A stretch of DNA of 12,362 nt from Euzebyaceae bacterium (GCA_013698135.1 JACCVM010000178.1:1-12362); one strand, 5' to 3'. Shown: positions 1 through 6,276, counted from the stretch's first letter. A program made the numbers and translations. The notes: generated from the sequence alone by a model not told the origin.

Positions 1-367
1 CGTAGGCAGCCTTCTTCAGGTTGCCCTTGGTGAACGCGTCGCTGTTGACGATCAGCGTGCCGTCGGGGGCCAGGTCGGCGACGTTGGTCTTCAGCGCCGC
101 GGGGTTCATCGCCACCAGCACGTCGGGTGCGTCACCCGGGGTGAGGATGTCGTGGTCGGCGAAGTGCAGCTGGAACCCCGATACGCCCGGAAGGGATCCG
201 GCGGGGGCGCGAATCTCGGCGGGAAAGTCCGGCAGCGTGGCGAGGTCATTGCCGACCCGTGCGGTGACGCTGGTGAAGCGGTTGCCCGTCAGTTGCATGC
301 CGTCACCGGAGTCGCCCGCAAAGCGGATGGTGACGGTATCGACACGCTGAACCGGCTTGGTGCCCAT
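1..367 (-). CDS. korA: 2-oxoglutarate:ferredoxin oxidoreductase alpha subunit (KorA), N-terminal part
   Basis: Only the first 122 codons lie in the window; the gene runs off the left edge on the minus strand. It starts at ATG 367 with GGGG about 6 bases upstream. The translation carries the glycine-rich FAGDSGDGMQLTGNRF motif (residues 17-31), then FPAEIRAPAGSLPGVSGFQLHF (split here by function: the PAEIRAP and FQLHFAD blocks, residues 49-71), and DVLVAMNPAALK (82-93). These are hallmarks of the gamma domain that opens KorA-type alpha subunits. The enzyme oxidatively decarboxylates 2-oxoglutarate to succinyl-CoA using ferredoxin, together with a KorB beta subunit that should lie beyond the left edge. 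Family assignment is firm; preference for 2-oxoglutarate over another 2-oxoacid is inferred from close motif agreement. A TTG two codons upstream is a weaker alternative start. Confidence 0.87.
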   Translation of the reverse strand, partial: MGTKPVQRVDTVTIRFAGDSGDGMQLTGNRFTSVTARVGNDLATLPDFPAEIRAPAGSLPGVSGFQLHFADHDILTPGDAPDVLVAMNPAALKTNVADLAPDGTLIVNSDAFTKGNLKKAAY

Positions 368-480
368 GAACAACCCCGTTGCGAGCGTAGATGCGATCCT
401 CGCCGGCAACTGTAGTAGCCGCTGGCCGCCGAGGCGGTATCCGGCGGCGAGCGGGGCGGCGCAAGTCCGCTGCCGGCCGT

Positions 481-486
481 GATACT
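481..486 (+). promoter_or_regulatory. Candidate -10 box of the cysteine desulfurase gene (leaderless start)
   Basis: GATACT lies 8 bases before ATG 495, which has no Shine-Dalgarno sequence. Transcription starting 6-8 bases after this box would begin at or next to the ATG, so the mRNA would be leaderless, a common actinobacterial arrangement. No clear -35 box is visible. The rest of the 127-base gap between korA and this gene (368-494) shows only GC-rich sequence with small hairpin potential. Confidence 0.4.
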
Positions 487-494
487 CGACGTCG

Positions 495-1643
495 ATGGCC
501 TACCTCGACCACGCCTCGGCGACCCCGTGGCACCCTGCCGCCCTTGCGACCTATCAGCAGGTGGCGGGATCCCTGATCGCCGACCCGACCCGGCGCCACG
601 CCGCCGGCCGGAGGGCGCGCGACCTGCTGGAGTCGGCGCGCGGCGCGATCGCGGGCATGTTCGGAGCACCCCCGGACCGCATCGTGATGACCTCGGGTGG
701 CACCGAGGCGATTCACCTCGCGGTCCTGGGCGGCGTCGCGGCGAACCGGACGCGGCCGCGCCGGATCGTATCGTCGGCCGTCGAGCACTCCGCGGTGCTG
801 GCCGCCGCCGACGCCTCGGGGTACGCCTGCGCCCAGGTGGCGGTGGACCGGCTGGGGCGCGTGGACCTCGACGGGTTACGCAGCGAGCTCGGTAAGGGCG
901 CGGCACTGGTCAACCTGATGCACGCCAATCACGAGGTCGGCACCCTGCAGCCGGTGGCCGAGGTCGCCGCGCTGTGCCGCGAGCACGACGCGCTGCTGCA
1001 CGTCGACGCCTGCCAGACCGCCGGCCGACTGCCCGTGGACCTCGGCGGGCTGGGTGCGGACTACCTGTCGGTGTCGGCCGCCAAGTTCGGGGGCGGCCGT
1101 GGCACGGGCGCCCTGCTGCTGTCCCCCCGGGCTCGGCAGCGCCCGCTGCTGGCCGGAGACGAGCGCGAACGACGCCGGCGGGCCGGGTTGGAGCATCTGC
1201 CCGGCATCACCGCGATGGCCGAGGCGCTGCTGCAGCTGGCGCCCAACGACCCCTACGGTCCCGCGGCGCGGGCCGCGTCCAACGCCGACGCGCTGCGCCG
1301 GCAGCTGCGCGAGCGGCTGCCAGCAGCGGTCGACGACGTGGCCGTCCACGGCCCCGACGACGGTGCCGCGCCACACATCGTCGCGGTCTCGGCGCTGTAC
1401 TGCGACGGCGAAGCGCTGGTGAGTGCGCTGGATGCCACCGGCTTCGCGGTGCACTCGGGATCGTCGTGCGCCACCACGTCGGGCGAACCGTCGCACGTGC
1501 TGGTGGCGATGGGCGCGCTGACCCACGGCCACGTACGGGTCTCGCTGGGCCCGGAGACGACGGCGGCGGACGTAGACGGCTTCGTGCGCGCCTTCGCCGC
1601 GGCGGTGACCAAGTTGCGCGGCGATAGCCTGGGCGCGGCATGA
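495..1643 (+). CDS. Cysteine desulfurase, NifS/IscS family (PLP enzyme)
   Basis: 382 residues, close to the usual length of this fold-type I PLP family, which removes sulfur from L-cysteine as an enzyme-bound persulfide. Visible landmarks are YLDHASATP (3-11), SGGTEA (67-72), VEHSA with the ring-stacking His98, NHEVGT (145-150), DACQTAG with Asp171 and Gln174, the Schiff-base Lys197 in SAAKFGG, catalytic Cys325 in SGSSCATTSGEPSHVL, and Arg348 for the substrate carboxylate. Two departures are seen: the His that normally precedes the lysine (SAHK) is Ala196, and the usual QERGxRSGT block reads DERERRRRAGLEH. It overlaps the TusA-like gene by 4 bases (ATGA), so the two are probably co-translated and the persulfide sulfur is probably passed to that protein. 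It could serve Fe-S assembly, tRNA thiolation or both; the sequence does not decide. Confidence 0.9.
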   Translation: MAYLDHASATPWHPAALATYQQVAGSLIADPTRRHAAGRRARDLLESARGAIAGMFGAPPDRIVMTSGGTEAIHLAVLGGVAANRTRPRRIVSSAVEHSAVLAAADASGYACAQVAVDRLGRVDLDGLRSELGKGAALVNLMHANHEVGTLQPVAEVAALCREHDALLHVDACQTAGRLPVDLGGLGADYLSVSAAKFGGGRGTGALLLSPRARQRPLLAGDERERRRRAGLEHLPGITAMAEALLQLAPNDPYGPAARAASNADALRRQLRERLPAAVDDVAVHGPDDGAAPHIVAVSALYCDGEALVSALDATGFAVHSGSSCATTSGEPSHVLVAMGALTHGHVRVSLGPETTAADVDGFVRAFAAAVTKLRGDSLGAA

Positions 1644-1897
1644 GCGCCGTACCCGCCTCGTCCCCGCCAGCCGAGCCCCTGGTCGTCGACAGCCTCGGCA
1701 AGCACTGCCCGGTCCCGGTGATCGACCTGGCACAGGCGCTGCCGAGCGTGGCGGTCGGCGCCGAGATTCTGGTTCTGGCCGACGACCCGGGCGCCAAGGT
1801 CGACATTCCGGTGTGGTGCCGGATGAAGCGTCAGCAGCTGCTGGGCGTGGACGCCGCCGAGCGGGGCTGGGCCTTCCGCGTGCGACGCACCAGCTGA
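1640..1897 (+). CDS. tusA: TusA-family sulfur carrier protein
   Basis: 85 residues, typical for TusA/SirA/YeeD small sulfurtransferases. After a 12-residue low-complexity N-terminus it shows VVDSLGKHCPVPVIDL (15-30), containing the CPxP motif with the persulfide-accepting Cys23. The later block LVLADDPGAKVDIPVWC (44-60) matches the ADDPxxxxDIPxFC signature, including a second Cys60. The start ATG overlaps the desulfurase stop in ATGA, and no independent ribosome site is obvious, suggesting translational coupling. Such proteins take sulfur from a cysteine desulfurase and relay it, in characterised cases to tRNA thiouridine synthesis or molybdenum cofactor enzymes. The exact acceptor here is unknown; the facing A-type Fe-S carrier is only suggestive. 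Confidence 0.88.
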   Translation: MSAVPASSPPAEPLVVDSLGKHCPVPVIDLAQALPSVAVGAEILVLADDPGAKVDIPVWCRMKRQQLLGVDAAERGWAFRVRRTS

Positions 1898-1907
1898 ACC
1901 CGAGAAG

Positions 1908-1925
1908 GGCGCCCCGTCGGGCGCC
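1908..1925. terminator. GC-rich hairpin between converging genes
   Basis: A perfect 7-bp stem (GGCGCCC / GGGCGCC) with a CGTC tetraloop sits 10 bases after the tusA stop and 21 bases beyond the stop of the converging Fe-S carrier gene. There is no T-run on either side, so it is not a classical intrinsic terminator. Its place between two converging genes fits the T-less hairpins often seen at gene ends in high-GC actinobacteria. Confidence 0.5.
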
Positions 1926-1946
1926 TGTAAGGGCGGCTCGCTACCC

Positions 1947-2318
1947 CTAGTGGAAGCTGTCGCCGCAGGCGCAGGTGCTCTGGGCGTTGGGGTTGTTGAT
2001 CGCGAAGCCGGCGCCCTGAAGGCTGTCGACCCAGTCGATCTGCGTGCCGCGAAGGTACGGCGCTGACATCTTGTCGATGCGGACCGGGACGCCGGACAGC
2101 GTGGCGACCTTGTCGCCGTCGAGCTGACGGTCGTCGAAGAACAGCGCGTAGCGCATGCCCGAGCAACCGCCCGGCTGGACCGCAACGCGCAGAGCGACCT
2201 CGGCGGCATTCTCCTCGCGCTGCATCAGCTCGAGCACCTTGGCGGCGGCGGACTCGGTCAGCACGATTGGTCCCTCGTCGACCGTCTCGGTGTCCGGGGC
2301 GGTGGTGACGTCACTCAT
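1947..2318 (-). CDS. erpA: A-type iron-sulfur cluster carrier/insertion protein (ErpA/IscA/HesB family)
   Basis: The chosen start, ATG 2318, has GAGG nine bases upstream; an in-frame GTG two codons earlier (2324) would be only three bases from it. The 123-residue product has the A-type carrier pattern of three cysteines: Cys52 in PGGCSGMRYAL and Cys116/Cys118 in NPNAQSTCACGDSF at the C-terminus. These cysteines bind an Fe-S cluster or iron for delivery to client apoproteins. The STCxCGxSF ending looks closer to ErpA than to IscA, but paralogue choice is inference. Plausible local clients are NadA and LipA, both 4Fe-4S enzymes. It converges on the desulfurase-tusA pair and is transcribed alone, downstream of the broken aminotransferase gene. 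Confidence 0.9.
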   Translation of the reverse strand: MSDVTTAPDTETVDEGPIVLTESAAAKVLELMQREENAAEVALRVAVQPGGCSGMRYALFFDDRQLDGDKVATLSGVPVRIDKMSAPYLRGTQIDWVDSLQGAGFAINNPNAQSTCACGDSFH

Positions 2319-2389
2319 CTTCACGGTCCTCGGGGTCTCGCGGGTGGGTGTCGCGGGCGGTGGCCGGCGCGGCGTGCGGGCTGTGGCTC

Positions 2390-2395
2390 AGTCTA
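2390..2395 (-). promoter_or_regulatory. Candidate -10 box (TAGACT) for the Fe-S carrier gene
   Basis: TAGACT on the minus strand lies 71 bases upstream of the carrier start, in the non-coding gap 2319-2451. The same hexamer occurs in promoter position ahead of glycerate kinase and lipA. No good -35 element is visible at the standard distance. The remainder of the gap shows nothing else recognisable. Confidence 0.4.
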
Positions 2396-2451
2396 CCGTG
2401 CCTGCGGCCGCAAGCCATAGCAGGCCTCGCGCACGGGCAAGGCCCCAGAGC

Positions 2452-2882
2452 TCAGATGACCGGCACGCCCTCGGTGGCGGTCAGCTGGCGGAACAGCTCG
2501 GGGCCTCGACGATCAGCGTCGGGCCGGACTGGTTGAGGCGCGGGTCCATCCCGCTGGTGACCTTCACGCCGCGAGTCAGCGTCAGGCGGATGTGGACACT
2601 GTCGTGCATGCCATTGGCTTGCAGCGTCTGGCGGATCTGCTCGACGATGGCTTCGTCGTCGGGCACGGTGGCAAACGCCAGGGCGTGCGCCGAGCACCGC
2701 AGCCGCCCGAGATGCTCGTGCAGCTTGAAGATCCGGCCGTCGTACAGCCGCAGCCCCTCCCAGACCGCGTCGCCGCCCTGCACCACCGAGTCGAACGGGC
2801 TGACGCCGGCCTGGTCGCGGTGTACCAGGCGGCTGGCGACGTTGCCGATCAGGTCGCGGTTGGCCTCATCGAAGTGCTGCAT
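2452..2882 (-). pseudogene. Class IV aminotransferase (branched-chain/D-amino acid type), centre deleted and frameshifted
   Basis: The open part runs from ATG 2882 (AGGAG five bases upstream) to a TGA at 2481, 133 codons. Residues 1-125 read like the N-terminal domain of a fold-type IV PLP aminotransferase: SPFDSVVQGGDAVWEGLRLY (28-47), LHEHLGRL (54-61), VHIRLTLTRG (96-105) and GPTLIV. After GPTLIV the family similarity stops. In another frame the very next bases encode ELFRQLTATEGVPVI followed by TGA (2452-2454), which resembles the family's extreme C-terminus. So the stretch between, roughly half the protein and including the PLP-binding lysine, is missing and the join near 2497-2507 is out of frame. 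A class IV enzyme is normally nearly 300 residues. The product cannot be an active transaminase. Its start overlaps the end of the broken sulfotransferase-like gene. Confidence 0.8.
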
Positions 2883-3348
2883 CACCGCTCCTGTCGTCGA
2901 TGCGGATGCGCAGCCGGTGCAGCCGCTCGTAGTGGGGGCGGCAGGCGGCCAGCAACGGCTCCAGCCGTGAGGGCAGCGGCCTTGCCGGTGGACGGTCCGC
3001 CTCGAAGCCGGTCGAGGTGATCACCGCGTCGTACCACCAGCGGGCCTAGACGCCATCGCTGTCGCGAGACCCGGAGGGCCAGAACAACATCCGGTCGCTA
3101 AACGGCACGCCGAGCCGACGGCAGAGCTCGCGCAGCATCGGTTCGGGTGCCGCCAGCACATCGCTGGCGTCGAGAACCGGTGGCCGGTGGCCGAGTGCGG
3201 TCACGGCCTCCAGGTACAGCGGCTCGTCGACGACGACCGTGTCGTCGCGATTACCCCAAGCCCGCAACAGGGTCGTGGAGATGGTGCGCGGTCCCGACCA
3301 CATCGCGATCCGCAGCACCGGACCGTCCACGTGTCGCGGTCCGGTCAC
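2866..3348 (-). pseudogene. Sulfotransferase-like P-loop protein, in-frame stop and internal deletion
   Basis: Starts at GTG 3348, overlapping the YbaK-type gene stop (GTGA). The N-terminus LRIAMWSGPRTISTTLLRAWG is the phosphosulfate-binding type P-loop seen in small bacterial sulfotransferase-like proteins, followed by DEPLYLEAV. Then TALGHR is joined straight to PPVLDASDVLAAPEPMLRELCRRLGVPFSD, which normally lies near the C-terminus, so about 100 or more central residues appear lost, in frame. At codon 101 a TAG (3046-3048) interrupts DGV*ARWWYDAV, where the family has Trp, consistent with a TGG-to-TAG change. Reading on in the same frame gives 59 further family-like residues (PLPSRLEPLLAACRPHYERL) to TGA 2866-2868, overlapping the aminotransferase start. 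Substrate unknown. The family recognition is from motif memory; the stop is seen directly, the deletion size is inferred. Confidence 0.78.
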
Positions 3349-3839
3349 CGCGGCGGCCGCTGCGCGACGTCGGCGACCTGGGCGCCGGTAGCGGCCAGCA
3401 GCTGGTCGGGCGCAAGCGCGAAGACAGTGTCAGGCGTGCCGGCAGCGGCCCAGGTCTGCGGGTAGCCGAGCAGGTCGACGTCGCACAGCGTCGCCAATCG
3501 GGCCGGATGCCCGAACGGTGGCGTTCCGCCGATGGGGAAGCCGGTTGCCGCCCTGGCGGCGTCGGCGTCGGCGCGGCGGATCCCTTCGGCGCCAACAGCG
3601 GCGGCGACCTTGTCGTAGTCCACCCGGTTGCGGCCGCTGGTCAGCACCAAGAGGGGTCCGGCGTCGCTGGCCAGCACCAGGCTCTTGACGATGGCGCCGA
3701 GGTCGCAGCCGATGGCCGCGGCGGCGTCCGCGGCGGTGCGGGTGCCGTCGGGGAACCGGCGCACCTGGATCGTCAGGCCGAGCCCGGCAGCGGCAGCCGC
3801 CACGCGGCGGGTGTTGCGATGCAGGGGTTGCGGGTTCAC
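3345..3839 (-). CDS. YbaK/EbsC-type aminoacyl-tRNA deacylase (editing domain) protein
   Basis: 164 residues from GTG 3839, which overlaps the glycerate kinase stop in GTGA; GGAGG just upstream supports it. Signature elements of the YbaK/ProX editing fold are present: early TAADAAAAIGCDLGAIVKSLVL (35-56) with the conserved Lys52, LVLTSGRNRVDYDKVAAAVG (64-83), and GFPIGGTPPFGH (100-111), the loop that shapes the aminoacyl pocket. These proteins hydrolyse mischarged tRNAs such as Cys-tRNA(Pro) or Ala-tRNA(Pro) in trans. It is the second gene of a minus-strand unit led by glycerate kinase, with a GTGA overlap at each end, so it is surely co-transcribed; no functional link to glycerate metabolism is evident. 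Exact tRNA specificity cannot be told from sequence. Confidence 0.88.
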   Translation of the reverse strand: MNPQPLHRNTRRVAAAAAGLGLTIQVRRFPDGTRTAADAAAAIGCDLGAIVKSLVLASDAGPLLVLTSGRNRVDYDKVAAAVGAEGIRRADADAARAATGFPIGGTPPFGHPARLATLCDVDLLGYPQTWAAAGTPDTVFALAPDQLLAATGAQVADVAQRPPR

Positions 3840-4927
3840 TGCTCCTCCACCTGTGCTGCCAGTCGCTCGGTGCGCTCACTGACCAGCTCGGCAGCGCGGA
3901 CCATGCCGTCCGGGCCGAGGTCGGCCACAGCGTCGAAGGCGTCGCCGGCGTTGCCCACCACGCGGCCGGCGCAGGCGTAGACCCGGGCCCCGGCCGAGCG
4001 CGCGCGCTCCGCCACGTAGGCGGGCACCTTGCCACGGCCGGTCTGGGCGTCCAGCGAACCTTCGCCCGTGATCACCACTTCCGCGCCGTCGAGTGCGGCG
4101 TCCAGGCCCACCAGCTCCGCGATCGCCGCTGCGCCGGGCAGCAGCTTCGCTCCAAGCAGGGCAGCCAGGGCGAAGCCGAGGCCTCCGGCCGCCCCCGCTC
4201 CGGGCAGCTCGCGCCACGGTCCTCCGGGCACGTCGCGCTCGACGGTGTCGGCCATCGCGGTCAGCGCCGCTTCCAGGATCGGCAGGTCGTGTGCTCCGGC
4301 GCCCTTCTGCGCGGCAAAGGTGGCCACCGCGCCCTGCGCGCCGAGCAAGGGATTGGCGACATCGGCGGCGGCCACGACGCGCGGCCCCAACGGCGGCGCG
4401 CGTACCACCTGGCGCAGCGCGGCCACATGTTCGCCGCCGACCTTGACACCGTTGCCGTCGGCCCGCAGCAGCCGGTGGCCCAGCGCGATGGCCATGCCGG
4501 CGCCGCCGTCGACGGTGGCGCTGCCGCCCAGCCCGACGACCACCTCGGCGGCACCACAGCGCGCCACCTCCGCCAGCAGCTGACCCACGCCATAGGTCGT
4601 CGTGCTCTTCGGATCGCGCTCGGCCGGCGACAGGCGCGACAGCCCGCAGGCTTGCGCGGTTTCCAGCAGGGCGCGCCCGTCGGGCAGCCACAGCCACTGG
4701 GCCGCCACGGCGCGACTGCGGGCGTCGGCGACCTCGACGGTCTGGCGACGGCTGCTCATGGTTGCGGCGGCCACCACGTCGATCGTCCCTTCGCCGCCGT
4801 CGGCCATCGGCACGGCCACGACCTCGTCGTCAGGGCGGGCTCGCAGCCACCCGGTGCGCATCGCGGCGGCCGCCTGCGCGGCGCTGAGCGTGCCGGCGAA
4901 CTTGTCCGGGGCGACCACGACCTTCAT
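3836..4927 (-). CDS. glxK: Glycerate kinase (GlxK/GarK family)
   Basis: 363 residues, normal for the GarK/GlxK family (glycerate 2-kinases), which phosphorylate D-glycerate with ATP and so feed it into central metabolism. Motifs in order: MKVVVAPDKFAGTLSA (1-16), VPMADGGEGTID (39-50), TTTYGVGQLL (109-118), VVGLGGSATVDGGAGMA (130-146), ADVANPLLGAQGA (188-200), GAGAAGGLGFALAALLGAKL (243-262) and VITGEGSLDAQT (285-296). The start ATG 4927 has no Shine-Dalgarno but lies nine bases after a TAGACT box, so the mRNA is probably leaderless. It leads a minus-strand unit with the YbaK-type gene and the two broken genes, and is divergent from nadA. Confidence 0.93.
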   Translation of the reverse strand: MKVVVAPDKFAGTLSAAQAAAAMRTGWLRARPDDEVVAVPMADGGEGTIDVVAAATMSSRRQTVEVADARSRAVAAQWLWLPDGRALLETAQACGLSRLSPAERDPKSTTTYGVGQLLAEVARCGAAEVVVGLGGSATVDGGAGMAIALGHRLLRADGNGVKVGGEHVAALRQVVRAPPLGPRVVAAADVANPLLGAQGAVATFAAQKGAGAHDLPILEAALTAMADTVERDVPGGPWRELPGAGAAGGLGFALAALLGAKLLPGAAAIAELVGLDAALDGAEVVITGEGSLDAQTGRGKVPAYVAERARSAGARVYACAGRVVGNAGDAFDAVADLGPDGMVRAAELVSERTERLAAQVEEQ

Positions 4928-4936
4928 GGCGTCCGG

Positions 4937-4942
4937 AGTCTA
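4937..4942 (-). promoter_or_regulatory. Candidate -10 box (TAGACT) for glycerate kinase, leaderless
   Basis: TAGACT on the minus strand is separated from ATG 4927 by nine bases, the spacing expected when transcription begins at or beside the start codon. There is no ribosome binding site to suggest otherwise. The 17-bp repeat at 4943-4959 directly abuts its upstream side and would cover the spacer region. Confidence 0.5.
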
Positions 4943-4990
4943 GGAGAACGCCGACGCGGTGGCGCCGGCGGGGGGAGAACGCCGACGCGG
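4943..4990. repeat. Perfect 17-bp direct repeat, 31-bp period, between glxK and nadA
   Basis: GGAGAACGCCGACGCGG occurs at 4943-4959 and again at 4974-4990, with identity ending at both edges. The period of 31 bases is close to three helical turns, so the copies face the same side of the DNA. They lie between the divergent -10 boxes of glycerate kinase and nadA, where a regulator could act on both. A simple local duplication is the alternative. Confidence 0.7.
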
Positions 4991-4997
4991 GGCCACC

Positions 4998-5006
4998 TGC
5001 TATCCT
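4998..5006 (+). promoter_or_regulatory. Extended -10 promoter of nadA
   Basis: TGC followed by TATCCT (5001-5006) forms an extended -10 element 61 bases upstream of the nadA start. Transcription would begin near 5011-5014, giving a leader of about 55 bases that opens with the palindrome at 5014-5034. Confidence 0.5.
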
Positions 5007-5013
5007 GCCCAAC

Positions 5014-5034
5014 TTCGTGTTGATCCGACACGAA
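5014..5034. promoter_or_regulatory. Palindrome at the nadA transcription start, candidate operator or leader hairpin
   Basis: Perfect 7-base arms TTCGTGT (5014-5020) and ACACGAA (5028-5034) flank TGATCCG. As RNA the stem could extend by a G-U and a G-C pair to nine pairs with a 3-base loop. It sits just downstream of the -10 box, where a bound repressor would block initiation. I do not recognise it as a described NAD-regulator site. Confidence 0.5.
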
Positions 5035-5067
5035 CACCGCCCCGGTGCCCGGCGTGCAGGAGTCCTG

Positions 5068-6276
5068 ATGCGACGGCCGTCCGTCTCTCCCGTCGGTGAG
5101 TCAGGTTCCCTGGCAGCCGCGGCCGCCGCCACCCCGCTGCTGCTCCTCGGGCGACGCCCCGATCCGGACACGGAGCGTGGCGTCGTCTGCCCCGGGGTCG
5201 TGCCGGACCCCGCCGACCCAGGGCTCGTCTCGCGCGCGCGGATGGCTCGTGCGGTCCTGGGCGACGAGGCCGTCGTGCTGGGCCACCACTACCAGCGCGA
5301 CGAGGTCATCCAGTTCGCCGACGCCACCGGTGACAGCTTCAAGCTCGCCCGGGACGCCGCCAGCCGCACCGAGGCCCAGGACGCCGCGTACGTCGTGTTC
5401 TGCGGCGTGCACTTCATGGCCGAGTCCGCCGACATCCTCACCCCCGACACCACCACCGTGGTCCTGCCGGACCTGGCCGCGGGCTGTTCATTGGCCGACA
5501 TGGCCGAGATCGCCCAGGTCGAGGCCGCATGGGCCGATCTGGAAGAGGCTGGCTGTGCCAGCGTGGTTCCGCTGACCTACATGAACTCCTCGGCGGCGAT
5601 CAAGGCGTTCACCGGGCGCCACGGCGGGACGGTGTGCACCTCGTCCAACGCCGAGGTGGCGATGCGCTGGGCGTTCGAGCAGGGCCAGCAGGTGCTGTTC
5701 CTGCCCGACCAGCATCTCGGGCGCAACACCGCTGTGCTGCAACTCGGGCTGTCGCTGGACGACTGTGTCGTCTACGACCCCAACCTGCCCGGCGGCGGGC
5801 TCACCGTCGAGCAGCTGCGGTCGGCCTCGGTGGTGCTGTGGAAGGGCCACTGCAGCGTGCACGGCACTTTTCTGCCGGCCCACGTCGAGTTGGCCCGCGC
5901 CAAAGTTCCCGGCGTGCGGATCCTCGTGCACCCTGAGTGCCGGCACGACGTCGTTACCAAGGCCGACCTGGTGGGATCCACCGAATTCATCATCCGCGCG
6001 GTGCGCGAGGCGCCAGCAGGCACGGCTTGGGCGATCGGCACCGAGCTCAACCTCGTCGGGCGCCTGGCTCAGGAGCATCCGGAGCAGACGATCACCTATC
6101 TCAACGAAAAGGTGTGCTTCTGCTCCACGATGAACCGCATCGACCTGCCGCATCTGGTGTGGGCGCTGGAGTCCCTGGCCGTCGGCGAGGTTAGCAATCC
6201 CATCCGGGTCGATGCGGACACCGCCGCCTGGGCCGGCGTCGCCCTCGACCGAATGCTCGCCCTCCCCGCCGCCTAA
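5068..6276 (+). CDS. nadA: Quinolinate synthase NadA
   Basis: 402 residues from ATG 5068, chosen because AGGAG lies six bases upstream; an open in-frame stretch reaching back to 5017 has no such site and would overlap the palindrome. NadA condenses iminoaspartate with dihydroxyacetone phosphate to quinolinate in de novo NAD synthesis, using a 4Fe-4S cluster. It is the longer Bacillus-like form. Landmarks: LGHHYQRDEV (71-80), GDSFKLAR, FCGVHFMAESADILTP (111-126), AAGCSLADMA with cluster Cys140, LTYMNSSAAIKAF (169-181), LPDQHLGRNT (212-221), WKGHCSVHGTF with Cys262, HPECRHDVV (288-296), and NEKVCFCSTMNRIDLPHLVWALE with the third cluster Cys at 350 or 352. Residues 1-45 are a variable low-complexity lead. 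No nadB or nadC is in the window, so the gene stands alone; its product depends on Fe-S delivery, as by the carrier encoded upstream. Confidence 0.96.
   Translation: MRRPSVSPVGESGSLAAAAAATPLLLLGRRPDPDTERGVVCPGVVPDPADPGLVSRARMARAVLGDEAVVLGHHYQRDEVIQFADATGDSFKLARDAASRTEAQDAAYVVFCGVHFMAESADILTPDTTTVVLPDLAAGCSLADMAEIAQVEAAWADLEEAGCASVVPLTYMNSSAAIKAFTGRHGGTVCTSSNAEVAMRWAFEQGQQVLFLPDQHLGRNTAVLQLGLSLDDCVVYDPNLPGGGLTVEQLRSASVVLWKGHCSVHGTFLPAHVELARAKVPGVRILVHPECRHDVVTKADLVGSTEFIIRAVREAPAGTAWAIGTELNLVGRLAQEHPEQTITYLNEKVCFCSTMNRIDLPHLVWALESLAVGEVSNPIRVDADTAAWAGVALDRMLALPAA

Noticed and set aside
876..1733. Long minus-strand frames opposite the cysteine desulfurase (also 1253-2209)
   Set aside because: Arg/Gly/Ala-rich shadows; the plus strand has full catalytic motifs, and the 1253-2209 frame crosses three real genes.
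3046..3048. TAG in the sulfotransferase-like gene as recoding (pyrrolysine or readthrough)
   Set aside because: The family has Trp there, one base change explains it, the gene also lacks its centre, and nothing nearby suggests pyrrolysine genes or a recoding element.
5017..5067. Longer N-terminus for NadA from 5017
   Set aside because: It would overlap the palindrome and lie at the likely transcription start, whereas ATG 5068 has a well-spaced AGGAG.
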